Below, piece after piece: positions 11,019-22,815 of a stretch of 60,000 bases of DNA (within the stretch, counting starts at the first letter, position 1; every line of letters starts with the position of its first letter). The notes beneath the pieces are model-generated. The model was not told where the DNA came from and made no database searches. It saw only the letters and a program-made list of their open reading frames with translations. Origin of the DNA: Lineus longissimus (lineage: Eukaryota > Nemertea > Pilidiophora > Heteronemertea > Lineidae); NCBI RefSeq assembly GCF_910592395.1, contig NC_088322.1, positions 12,521,431 to 12,581,430 on the forward strand. Direction: 5' to 3'. A program made the translations under genes and the position numbers.

Positions 11019-12600
11019 GTAATTTTGAATTTTTTTCTGCACGGCCTGAGGCAGAGGAGGCAGGGCCCAGGGGCAAGGATTATTGGTCTGCCTCGGTAGC
11101 AAGAGGGTTAAGTTCATATTTATGAATTGTCACAAATCGTGGGGTAGATATGAGGGTCAAAGCTGCCGTTGTTTGAGGCAAAGACATCTGAGTAATACAC
11201 TAGTATACTCACAAACTTCAAAAAGATTAAGTGGCACCATCTTCAGACCAAAACCTCAAACAATAGCACTATTAGATAAAAGAAAGAAGACGTTTTCATT
11301 GAAGGACAATAAAATGGTTGAACCTGGAAAAATATTTTTGGTCCAAAAACCTACTTGAGGTAGTGATTGTGCAGACTCACAGAGCAATGAAAACATGATC
11401 ACTTATCATCCCAAGACAAATCTGAGAGCAGCCCCTCTCTGCCCCTTTAAATATTTGCCACAGCCTGAATTACATCAAATGAGAAGATTCCGACTCTCCT
11501 GCCTCTCATCAAACCTTAACGCAATGCCTGTGAAATCCTTCACTTCATCGCTGATTCATTCGAAGGAGTGTCTGTTTTAAGGTTTGTCTTTCAAAAGTAA
11601 TCCGAACCGGTCATCATAAAACGGAGAATTTATAAAATTTATCACGCTAATTTAGCATCTTGTGTTCCATGGTTACCAATTTGATATTTTACACCACGAT
11701 GATTTCTCGTCTAATTAAATTCGTGCAGATTTGGTTTCTTTTCAAATTAACGCTTTATTTGAAGTTAGAACGTTGGAAGAAAATGCTACATCGAATTGCA
11801 ACCCACAGGATCATAGGGATCACTCGTGTTACAGACATTGAGCATGAATTAAGAAGGGGCTAGCAGTCAGCTGAATTGATAAGTTTCTAAGGGTACCTAT
11901 CCGTACACTTCACTTCCTTGAGGGTACGTAAAACGTAACCCTTTGGCAGAGATTCCTGGTAGATATAAAACCACCCATATCAAAACCATCTCAGTGGGAG
12001 TGAACACGGTCCTCAGAACAGCAGGCATTGAATGAACCCGCTCGATTACTTCAAAATAACTTTGCCAGCCCATGCATCAACGTCGATATAATTTGAACGA
12101 GCACGCACATACAAATGACACGCGCCTTTTCGATATCTATCCATTTTGATCACCGGTCACATTGATCGCAGTTGTCGTCATGAAAATGTGAAAATCAGCA
12201 AATAATGCTTCGTCACCTTCCTAAATGACGTTGTCAACTGTTTAGTACGAGCAAATGTAACTTCGTTAAAAAACGATTCTGTCAAAAATGTTTTTGTATA
12301 GTGTTGAATGAAAAAGGTACTGGTAGTAACTTCCTCAGAAGAATATTCAAATTTGATACAAATGAATTGCAATTTGATTGAGTTAGCATCCACTGTTTTC
12401 TGGCTCTATATTTAACCCTTTATAGACAGGCCGCGGGTGGCTCAGGGATGAATAATGGAGTGTAAGAAAATGTTCTACCAGACCCTTCTACTTGGACAGC
12501 ATATACAAGTCTGATACGAAGAGTCTTCTGTAATTGCAAAAACAGTTTTGTTATGTGTCTGCACATGTAGGATAAAATGGTCATTAAGGATTATTGTAAT
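11019..12600. other. Gene-free tract with small open frames
   Basis: Plus-strand frames at 11083-11358, 11395-11580 and 11660-11863 are chance-length and show no domain. CGTCTAATTAAATTCG near 11709 and other homeodomain-like words occur at 11640-11720. Confidence 0.45.
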
Positions 12601-12603
12601 CCA

Positions 12604-12889
12604 GGGAGCCGCTGTGGTGTAGTGGCTTGGACTCTCGACCAGCGGTCAAGAGGTCCCGGGTTCGATCCCCACTGTCGGCATGAGACTGTAGACAGGTCTC
12701 ACTGTTTTACCTCTCTGCACCAAGGTGTATAAATGGGTACCGGTCAGAAATGCGCTGGTTGAGCAGCTCATCTGTGGTCTTCTGAACGGTTTCAGGACAG
12801 ACCGGGGTTGAACTGAAAATCACATGATAACCTATATCGTAGTTGATATCAGACTATAAACCAACCCTAAACTTTAACTTTAACTTTTT
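12604..12889 (+). mobile_element. tRNA-headed SINE, apparently full length
   Basis: The first about 75 bases form a tRNA-like head. It has 5' GCCGCTG facing 3' TGTCGGC, an A box TGGTGTAGTGGC (12615-12626) and a perfect B box GGTTCGATCCC (12659-12669). A tRNA-unrelated body of about 200 bases follows, including GTATAAATGGGTACCGG. The tail is a short array of ACTTTA repeats (about 12870-12888). A 5-base TAATC occurs on each flank (before 12604 and after the tail) and may be the target-site duplication. It is non-autonomous and would be mobilised by a LINE not present here. The parental tRNA is uncertain; AGC sits in the anticodon-loop position. Confidence 0.88.
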
Positions 12890-13139
12890 AATCAGTCACA
12901 ACAGGATGGCAAAGGCAATAACATGATATAGACAGGTGCAACGAGGTGAAACGTGAAGGTCTTTTCTTGCAAAAATAGCATTCAACTCTTTACAAAGGCT
13001 TGCAATCATCCGTTGGTAACTGAAGTCTGCGTAATGAAGGGTTGAAATACAGCATCATGATAAATCTATCAAACTGCCTTCATATCAAGGGAGAGGGAGT
13101 GTGCTCAAATGAAGGAAGAGCATTATTAAATGGTACTGG

Positions 13140-13420
13140 ACAACGAAATGAAATTATACGTTGTAAAACAAATTATCGCCGCCATAACAAAAACTACGAC
13201 AAGAAACATATCTAATGGAATGGTCCGATTAGGTCACCTGACCTAATCATGGTCGCCAAATGAATTAACGTCCAACAATGGCTGCCCTAATGACAAAGAA
13301 TGACTACGTAATAGTCGAGGAGTCCATAACGAAGTGAGTATTTAGAACAACGGAGCCAATTGTCTTAGGAACAATCACTTAGCTAATTGCAGAGGGCAGA
13401 AACAAAGAATCATGAAGTTA
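13140..13420. promoter_or_regulatory. Candidate regulatory element centred on a perfect nuclear-receptor palindrome
   Basis: At 13227-13248 a perfect inverted repeat has 10-base arms, GATTAGGTCA and TGACCTAATC, separated by CC. The arms contain consensus AGGTCA half-sites, making an IR2 element with identical AT-rich 5' extensions. The centre also forms an E-box CACCTG (13235-13240). The flanks carry more CpG than average plus AATTAACG and CTAATTGC words. Known receptors prefer IR0, IR1 or IR3, so an IR2 with extended half-sites is less usual. Confidence 0.5.
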
Positions 13421-14867
13421 TGCTCGGAAGAGTGGACATTTGGCAAGCTTTCAAACTGACACAATCATTTCATATCCATTTAGCACCCCTCAAGTGATTG
13501 AAAATTGCAGCTATTTGGGCACAAGCTATGAATGAATTGATAGTTGCATTACACCAGCCTAGAATATGTTTAAGTGATACGTAAGTCTTGGGTGACAAGA
13601 TGACCACAGGTTGTATAAGGTCCATCTTTCCAGCCGCCTCTTATTTTCTGGCCACCTTTTTTTCAGCCATTTTGTGTAAGAACACTGATATATGCTACAT
13701 TGTCCTTTCAGGATCGCCATGTTATCAAATGACCTCTCTGTCTTCCACTGAAAGGACCCAACACAAGACACATCATCGTCGTTGACAGATAATAGGCCAC
13801 ACTCCCAATAGCACCTCTGAGAATTTCACCGGCATAAAACAAATGGTTATGGTGCCAAGATGACGAAATTAGAACCTGGGTCAGGTACGGCGGTTCTTAT
13901 CACGGTCATGTGATTTATAATGGCCCCCCGAACCTACCTGTCATTTCGGCATACGGACCCAGGGGTACGTTTATCAGCATTACAGCTTATTCAGGCGCAC
14001 CTCGGCAAATTGGTTTTTGCGCCTCATTTTACTGCATCAATGCGGCGATTTATTTCGACGTGACCCTAAAGGTTAGACGTTCTTATTTGTTCACACACTC
14101 TTTTGAAAGAAGGTTTCTGAGCTTTGGTTATTTTTCAGCCATCACAATCAAAATCCGTAGAGGTTATTCAGTGAAATAAAAAAACAGAGTTTTTCACAAT
14201 CTCAAAACCGTTTGCTGAAAAACCTCTTCAGTGGTGCATATGTGTTGGCCTCAAAAACACCTTGTTTGGTCGAAATGATATCCAACGCTTTATATGCCCC
14301 AGTAAAAAGATGGTGATAAAAGTAACACTCGGCCAGACGCACCTTACGAAAACCGTCTCATCCCTCCATCATTATGGCCCATTTCCTTCGGAGATAACAA
14401 GATTTTGTCCTGATCTCCATTTTACTACCAGGATGATACCACCTTGATCGTCCCACGCCAGCAATTTGTTCCTACAGTTAGGATTCGCACAATGAATTGG
14501 CCACGGTGGATAAGGACTCCATAATGAAGTCTCGGGTTGATTATCGCAATATCTTGTCTGCGAGGGTGGCGGCGTTAATTAATAGTCCCTTGACCCGCCG
14601 ATTCTATAACATTCCGCTATCGGAACGAACTTGCACTGGTCGTAAACTGACCATCATTGCAGAGTTAAGACCCATGTTGTGGAATCAATGATGGACATGG
14701 AGTATAGAGAGATATTCCAGTTGGTGTTTTCACCCCCTTTTTGGTTGATTCTTGTCCACATTTTGAGATTTCTTAAAATTACTGTTTCATTTACATAGTT
14801 TGTTTCAGATAGCTTCTGGTGGAATTATGGAACTGATAGTGCATTCTCATCAATAGGTGACAATATA
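13421..14867. other. Gene-free tract with small open frames
   Basis: Several plus-strand frames of 60-90 codons (13588-13785, 13910-14179, 14262-14447, 14497-14691) show no recognisable domain. Some lack an ATG. Bases 14460-14620 are CpG-rich with a GCGTTAATTAATAG word. Confidence 0.45.
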
Positions 14868-14973
14868 TACAGTAGAACCGCTCTATTAAGGACACTTCGG
14901 GAGATGCTGTCCTTAAGAGAGAGGTGTCCTGATTAGAGAGGCCAAAGTGTTTGCCAAGGGAGGTTCCGGTGTA
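14868..14973 (+). mobile_element. MITE, TACAGTAGAACC family (106 bp)
   Basis: The left end TACAGTAGAACCGCTC mirrors the right end GGGAGGTTCCGGTGTA. The interior contains ATTAAGGACAC and GTGTCCTGATTAGAGAGG, which pair with each other. The terminal TA is consistent with TA-target insertion, as for pogo/Tc1-mariner non-autonomous elements. Related copies lie at 58306-58466 and 59916-59977, with a decayed end at 43573-43610. Transposon superfamily is inferred from termini only. Confidence 0.7.
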
Positions 14974-17900
14974 TTGTGAACATGACCAGTTCTCAACAAC
15001 GCTGATAAATTCAGAGAAATCTGATCACATCAAAGGAAAACTGATGCAAAATTTTACAAATTATGAAAGATCAAATTTCAGAACTTCGAAGAAAGTCAAC
15101 TGAATAAAGACCTAGAATAATTCCAAACAGTGCTCCGAACCACAGCCGTGAATACCATGCCACACATTAGCACCTTCCGAATTAGAGATCAAAGTCTAAT
15201 ACAGACATTAACATTCCGTGCGTGCACCGAAATTGACGATTTAAGCATCGCGAAGTCATTGGCGGCCATTAACGCAAGGTGTTGATGGCCAGTGTCGATT
15301 TCACCGCCCATGACTCAGGCGAAATTTTATAAATTTTCGAGTTCGGTTTTCTAACAATCCAGAATAGTTTTTCCGACAGCGTACAAGATTTGCATCAAAA
15401 TACCGCTGTAATTTTTCCCATGCTATTTTGCTTTAAACACTCCACTGGGACGCCTAATCATAAGATTGCATGATAACCAGGCGTTTTGTACCACCGCTAT
15501 TTTCACGTTGGCGGTTTTTGTCCATTTTCTGCCGTGGAAACACTCCTAAAGGTGTCGTTAACGTTCCAAGGTGTAAATTTGCTGCAGCATGTAATTCATC
15601 GTTTGTATTCGTATGAGGACCGTTAGTTTTTTATTAACCCTTCCCTTTGCTGGAAACCACAAAACCTATGCAAAAGAAACAACCATCAGATAGAGAAGGG
15701 AGGGATGGAATTCAGTTTTCTGGACACTATAGGCCTATAACTGCTGTTGGATTTGAGAAAGATGCCCATATTTTAGTGAAATTTAGTATTATCTGACGAA
15801 TTTGCTAATTTGGAATTCGGACAAAGCCTTTTTGTATATCTGGAAAGCTATCCCTCTTCCCTATAGGGTCGGAACAGCGCCTGAGAATTCTAATTCTAAT
15901 TCAAATTACCAATGACTGAATTTTCCCTTTTTATGAATGCATTCTTAAAGAGAGAAAGTCCCTTGGTAGAGACTCGACACAATGTGCATGAAAATGCTTG
16001 GGTAAAAAATCGATTGTAATGACATTTTATTTTCAAACGAAATTTATTCCTGGCGCAAGGCGATAATTCTCAAATTACTCCGACTCCAATTGTATAGAAT
16101 AACGGAGACGCAGTTGTGAAACAGAGATAGTGCTGGAGTTGTAATATGCGGCTGCTTCAATGAAATTTGATTAAGGAATTGTTGTTTTTTTTACTAATTA
16201 TCAGTTGACTGCTGTATACCAGCATCCCGGTTGAACCTGGTATTTGATATGATCCGGTGACTGTTTTATGTTCAGGTGGCTGTCAGCCAAATGGTTTCAA
16301 AGGTACTTTTAAGGTTTTTCGGGCAATTTGTCCATTTTTTTAAAAGTCATCGAGAAAATGCTACATTGGGATAGACTGCTTACGGTCGAGCTTTCGGAAA
16401 CTGATAGCTCCGTCCAGAGGGCAGATAGGTGCAGTCTTGTTTATAACGTTTAGAGCAAATCAATATTTACCCAGAATACACCACTGAATCATGTACTTAC
16501 TTTCCCACGTGAGAACTCTCATAGGTATTGCAAGTAGCAATAAGCATTTTCAGTCAAGGCCACGTTGTCAAGGATGGCAGTGTTGCCATCTGGGAGCAGA
16601 TACACAAATAACATTATCGGTGAGGTTGTGGTACAATATCGAGCCTCTTCTTTCAACAGCAGACGTTGATCCCAGCGATAAATCACAAGTTGTTGCAAAA
16701 TCGCAATACCGCCCTAGCAGTTGCTCAACACAATACAACATCATAACCGCCATTTGCACGTCCAGCAGATACATTATAACGCAGCTGCATTTGCACAATT
16801 TACGGCGGCCATTTTGAAGAATCATTAGCCACCTCTCAAGTACGGAGCCAAATCCTTCAATTATTAATCATTATCTTTTAAAACATAATTGATTGTTTCG
16901 TTAAGTTAATGTCACGGTGGCATCAATTACTGTCTGTCTGTTTATGGACGACAAATCACTGCGGAAAGGCCAAATGAATAGTTTCTTATAAGTAGCACAG
17001 AATCCTGGCTTTTAGTGAAGGGGCTGTATGGGGCCAAGAAATGCCAATTTCTTCATGATAGGTCAATACATGTTGGGGAAATAGAAGGGCCAAGTCATCA
17101 AGTACAGTCACACAGCAACTATCTTCTTTTGATTTAGGTCGCTGATCGGCGTATAACCACAGCGAAAGGGATAAAACATGAAATTATCAATTCATAGTAC
17201 TGTCGTGGGAAAGTGGAACACATTCTTTATTAATGGGCAATTTCTGCAAGTTGTCTTTTCATAATTCATGAGAAACTAGGAATTTATTTCAAATAGCCTT
17301 CATTGTAACCAGCATGCGTTTTACAGCTTTTGCCTGTCCCGTGCCATGTCCGAGCGTGTTGTCGCATAAAGTACAGGATGCGCATTAATTAACGACATAA
17401 GATTATGAAACTGCAGAGCTTGAGGACTCTACTTCGACAGAGGAGATAGTGAAATACGATTTTGGGATCGCATAAAAGTGATACTACTGTACACTGCCAG
17501 ATTTTCACTGGTGTTGGATGTTCACGGATTTTGCTCATGAACTATAAGCAAAAAGGAAATTGGAAAAATCTGAAAAGAAAATTGTTATCCGCCAAAATAA
17601 GATTTGAAATTTTTTTATCGTTTTCAAAAAAGATGGCAAGAAAATTTGACAGTTTACATTATTTTGCTATTTCTTGGGCACCAAACGCTGCTTTTTGTCT
17701 CCTGCTAATTAAAATTAGCTAATTTACAAACTTTTTTTGCTGATAATAAGACGTTTCAGCATTGTCTTTTGAAGCTTCCTCACCCAAGTCTCATAGTGAA
17801 ACCGGCAGAGTACATTCCACATTTTCTCCGCCACCACAACATTAGTCTTATCTGCCGTTCCCACACCGTCGTTTACTCACACCAAAGAGACAAATTTTTC

Positions 17901-20540
17901 GCGTGAATGAGAAGTAACGGTCTTATACGGATTAACGCCGTCTTCAAAATATGATGAGGGGCGATGATTACTGCGAGTGTGTTCAAGATCAACCAATTGA
18001 ATTAACCCTCTATTTATGATGAACGTTCTTGGTAAATGTTGTGGAGAGGAGGTCTCGGTCTCAGCGCTGCACAAACCTTAGACAGAAATTGCTGCAACTA
18101 GCGATTATGATACTATGTGCACCAACTCCTACTGGGACTCTACTGGGTGCCACTGGACTTACACTGGTTATCACAAGTTGTCAAGGTGATTGATCAAAAT
18201 CACAGTCCCCACACCAACTTTGAGCCAGTAGTTGCAATCCACTGCCAGTATGCTGCAGCGAGGGCCGCCGATTGATAAAAATTCTTCACAAAGTTTCAAT
18301 AGGAATGTTCATAAGTGAGACATGGCTGACACGTTCTGCCCACAGTGGTAATCCCACGTTACAAATGTGACACCAAGCAAACCACTCGGGACTCCTCAGA
18401 GTCAAATTGCCTCCACACGATCGGGTGTGACACAGGCGAGATTAGGTATGCGTGGTGCAGCAGCGCAACGTTTAACATGACAAGTCGGAGCGCGCGAGGC
18501 TAAGAAGTCTGTCGCTAATCACTTCCTAGGGATATTGAATTTTATGAGGCATAGAGTCGCTTGTCGTGCTTGTCAGGCAGACCATGATTGAAAAATTTAT
18601 TTGAATAGTTGCAGATTCTGTGCATGGTTCGGACGGCCGTGGTTTCTTGTGTTGTTGGTTGGAATTATAGAATTGTAGAATGAGGTGGGTCTGGCTTCTA
18701 ACAGTGAGTCAAATGGACTGACTGCACGCACGACATTGTAGTATGGAAAACTATGCACCATCAATTCTGAGTCCAAAACCATATATTTGCAAAATATATA
18801 ACTCAAAAAAATAACCCTGGCTTACAGCAGCCTGGGAGATACCATTGACATGAGAATGCACGGTATGTCGTGTTGATTGCGTCTGCCAACAGACATTAGT
18901 AGGTGAAAATTTATGTTTTCCCGAAGATCGATTCTTTCTTCGCAAAAAGCAAGCAAAACCTGGCACAGATTCACTGAATCACTGCAACAGATACCGAATG
19001 ATCACGCACGATAGCTACGACTTGCAAAACATAGAAGCGTTTCTGATGTTTCTGTATTTTCACGCTTACGTTTAACACTTTCGGTTTACCCTTTCATGGA
19101 ATTAGAAAAAATACAGTTGATTAGAAATGAAATGAAACTAGAGGCCTGTCCCAACAAGACCAAATTCCCCCAAATTACATGAAGAAGGTAGCAATTTGCC
19201 TTGAGGATGTTGTGAACTCAAAGCCTTGCATGTCAAAAAGTACTGTAGTCATTATCATTTGACACGGACTGTAGGCCTCCTCATCAAAAGGTAGACCAGG
19301 GAACATGTTCTGTGTTCATTTTATCACTTCCCACACTTTATCACGAAATCTTACAAGCTAAAGGATAACATCGGGTGAAGACATCGAATAAATCAAAGTT
19401 TTCCCGCTTGAAATTGACAGGCCAAGGTTGAAATATAATTGACTAGCAAGTGGATAAGATCGGAGAAGGTCTGGTTTTTTATCATGGAAGTCTTGTTAAC
19501 AACAGGTTAAAGATCTCCATCAGGGATGGGCAAAGAACTAAGGGAAAGCTTTTGTCTGCAGAACGATCTCAAACCGATGAAAGGGAGAAAATGTGCTTGT
19601 GAAAGCTCTATCCTGCCGCAGACTGGCAAGGAATGGATATTTTCATAAACTTCCCCACTCCTCTCCAGAAATCGCATGGTGCAGTTAGAATATTTTCAGG
19701 ATGAACTTTGCTTTTGCCTAGACTGACAAATAAACAGTTGAAAGCAGATCTAATGGTTTCAGGCGTCAGTCGCAACGCCCAAACCCCCTCCCCACTTCCC
19801 CGATAGGCACACTATTGACATGTTTCATGAACGTTCTCCAGTAAATGGTTCACAGAATGATCACAGCACCCAAACCAGAAACCATCAGGAATGAATAAAA
19901 CTGCATATGGAGCTGTTAAAGCCTCCTTCCCCTTGAATTTGTGCTCACAGTTGCGGCTACGTTTCTCAACCAAGCAACACTGTCACTGACTGAGCAGCAA
20001 TTTCGTAGTAATTTTTCAAAACCGCCAATCAAAACAAAGGCGTATAAGTCCTAATGAAATGTGGAAAGGTTAACAAGGATACTGACTGGTTCTTAATTAC
20101 AATGCCAAGACCAATAAAGATAAACTCAGAAAGAAATATATGAACTTTTGCAAACATTTCCATCACCTGCCGTACAAAGCCAAAGCTGTTAAAAATAGTG
20201 TAGAAAATTACGACCAGATCAGGCAGGTATTTGTTGCCCGATATACCTCCAAACACCCTCTATTTTTTGCATTCTTTCTGTTTTTATTCCAAAATATGTT
20301 CTCAAGAGTTCTCGTTCTAGGCTCTAATCAAGCGTAAACAGAATCGGAGATGAGGGTTGCGGTGTGTGAGTTCTTGTAAGAGTGGCGCTACTGAATGAGT
20401 GCTGCCTTCAGCCTGCATCGACTGAGCCGAATCCATCACAAACTCTAGGTCTGCAAGATAAGGCTAAAATGTAGGCCATAACCAAGGGGACTGGTCAAGG
20501 ATTTGGTTAAAATGTCAGCGGTGCACCCGAGCCGTGTTTT
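14974..20540. other. Long gene-free tract
   Basis: No exon is supported. Noted here: a CpG-richer patch at 15140-15300, a YY1 word CGGCCATTTTGAA at 16805-16817, a 7-base-arm inverted repeat GATGGCA-GTGT-TGCCATC near 16573-16590, GCGCATTAATTAACG at 17381-17395, and a CpG-rich stretch at 18420-18540. Open frames are short and conflict between strands. Confidence 0.5.
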
Positions 20541-20546
20541 TTTCAG

Positions 20547-20753
20547 ACAACCAATACCGACAGTGTGGTATCAATGTCTATTCTAAAGGCCTTCAGACCT
20601 AACACTGAAATGTGTTATGACTGCTTCGGTACCAACACCAGCGGTTGTGCCGTAACACCAGAACTGCTGCTGCCAAACCGAGGCGCAATGTACTTAGCGA
20701 AGAAAACAGCACATGCATCAATATCAATTTTTTTCCATTCGCAAGCAGACTAA
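20547..20753 (+). CDS. Candidate exon with a Cys pattern resembling the start of a Ly6/uPAR fold
   Basis: A convincing splice acceptor (seven T then CAG, ending at 20546) is followed by an open frame of 68 codons ending in TAA. The frame includes EMCYDCFGTNTSGCAVTPEL. The spacing C-Y-x-C-x7-C resembles the first strand of Ly6/uPAR domains, but the remaining disulphide cysteines and the CCxxxxCN end are absent. Either the exon stops early (possible donor after GTGCC, GTAACA) or the likeness is accidental. No partner exon was found. Length alone is not significant. Confidence 0.2.
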   Translation, partial: TTNTDSVVSMSILKAFRPNTEMCYDCFGTNTSGCAVTPELLLPNRGAMYLAKKTAHASISIFFHSQAD

Positions 20754-21215
20754 ACCTGCTGCTACTCAATAATACCGGTACATGTCCGGTACTTTGAACT
20801 GGAACATTCTGTTAGAGCTTAAAGGTTAAAGACAAATCAACAAAGGTGAGATCAGCAGACATTTACTCAGGTAAAACTTTTTAAATGCATTCTAAAATCA
20901 ACTCCGGCAAATAGTTTATGATATTTCATCTTTGTTGGGTCACTGAGTGCAGATTGGCTACAATAATGCGCCCAAATCAGCGTATTTTTTCAGACAAATG
21001 ACTTGACTTCAACTAAAAGCTTTCAAAGCATCTCTTCTATTAGCTGCATTGGTGGTAAAAGAGGGCCACATTATGATGGACTGTTAACTGGCTACATGTA
21101 ATTGTATCGGCCTGTACTAAGTGCCCAAAGAGGCCTGGGTTTGGCTCGAATTAAAAGCATGTTCAAGAAGAGATACATGTAACTGAAGGCTAGAAGCCCT
21201 GAAGCATGCATGGAC
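20754..21215. other. Gene-free tract, no recognisable feature
   Basis: I see nothing beyond a local GTACATGTCCGGTAC near-palindrome at about 20778-20792. Confidence 0.55.
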
Positions 21216-21251
21216 ACCAAAGATGCCTTTACTCTGACTAGCATCTTTGGT
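21216..21251. repeat. Perfect 11-bp hairpin
   Basis: ACCAAAGATGC (21216-21226) and GCATCTTTGGT (21241-21251) are exact reverse complements around a 14-base loop. The stem is too short for a typical miRNA precursor. Confidence 0.8.
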
Positions 21252-21269
21252 TTCAGGGATTGTCCATCT

Positions 21270-21356
21270 TGATTTCATCATTGCTGAAAGATGGACATTT
21301 TGTTGAACATTCCTGAGAGATGAACATCGCTCATTGCTGAAAGACACACATTTTGA
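21270..21356 (+). repeat. Short direct duplication (about 50-bp unit)
   Basis: CATTGCTGAAAGATGGACATTTTG and CATTGCTGAAAGACACACATTTTG-like copies flank a short spacer. The first 13 bases are identical. Confidence 0.7.
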
Positions 21357-22266
21357 CCCTGCAAGATACTCATTTCCTTGCATGCTGCTTCTTTTTGTCG
21401 CACAGAGCAGAAACTATAGTCGCATGTGGCAGGAATAAAAATTGCTTGTTTTCACAGTGAAGGCTAAAGGATATGACGAAGATATTCAATGAACTTCTCA
21501 AAGTTCCAAAAACAGGTGTTTCTTGGTGCCCAGCCTAGCAGCATATCCCATTGACTCAGGAAGAAACTGTCTGATAAGGCAGTTTCATATTCCCATTCTC
21601 AAATTTACAGGTGAAAACAGTTTTTTGAATGAAAACTGACAAAACCAAGGTTGATAGGTTTTCTTAGCAAAAGATCCACAAATCACGTTGAGTAGGTCTA
21701 TGTTGAAGTGTAGGAACACGGTCAATGTTTGAATACAGGCTGTAGTTTGTGTGGAAATCGCGCTTGTGGGTTGGAGCAGGTATAATCAGGATTTGACCAA
21801 AGAGCTGAAGTAATGCATAATCCCAAGCAAGTGCCAAAAAGTCTGTGACGAATGATCTGGTGGTTTTCCCAACATTCCTTTTAAGTGGAATGGTCACGAG
21901 AAATGTCAAAAACATAAGAATGTGTCAGGCCTACAAGTTAGAATTTGATAGGATTTTGATCATGGAGTTCAGGAAAGTTCATCTGTACAGAAGGGGCACA
22001 GCCCAGAGGGCCTAAGGATTGGCAGACCCACAGACACAAACTGTGAATGAAATTGAATAGTCCGCAAATAAAAAGGATTTTTACAAAAGAACTTTAGTGT
22101 TTTCTTTTGTTTTGAACAGATCGTTACAAAAGAATCTAGCTGAATACTTGTTTTTGCAACAGGTACTGGGTAGGCCTACCTGAAACCCTTGAAATCATTA
22201 ATGGAATCACATCGGTACTGTCGCCATTATTCTGACTTCTAGACACGTCGCCGATAAAACCAGTGA

Positions 22267-22815
22267 CCCCCATCCAGTAGCGTATCTGAAAACCTCATTC
22301 AGCAGTCGAACTTGATGACAAGTTTATCCAAAATCATGTCAGCATCGTTACTTAGAAACTTGCTAGGGTATCATGAAATGGGTATGTCCGAACAAGAGAA
22401 GAGCCACAAAACTGAGCATGTTCAAATGGTAGAAGAGCTACACACTTTCTTCGAAAGGGAGACAAGATTGACCACATCGTCAATAAGTTTTGTTGATCTA
22501 ACGGCTCAGATACACTTACCCTTTTAGCTTTGTGCCCCTGACACGATTGAGGGCCTGTTTGTGACCCATAGGCCTATAGAACTAACAAAGTCAACAGAGG
22601 GCCTGTCCAAACCCAGCAGACAAATACTAGAACCACATTTTATTTGGGGGGAATTCAGATCAGGGAAACGAGAATTGAAGAAGGAGTGGTGTTTGTGCCA
22701 TAGAGTCACAAGCAAAAGTCTCAACCCTTGGATCAGAGGGTTTTATCAATGTCTCCTTCTGATATTGGGCGAGTCACTCGCATCTATAGCTCTCAAATGG
22801 GACACAGAACCATGA
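22267..22815 (+). pseudogene. Candidate coding stretch interrupted by one TAG; unknown product
   Basis: One plus-strand frame is open for 183 codons apart from a single TAG at 22525-22527. The upstream part is hydrophilic and helix-like (for example SEQEKSHKTEHVQMVEELHT). The downstream part is basic and tryptophan-containing. A pyrimidine-rich ...CATCCAG acceptor ends at 22277 and a good donor-like GGTATGT lies near 22381, so it could equally be a spliced exon. A frame this long with one stop is expected about once in such a window by chance. No family recognised. Confidence 0.18.
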
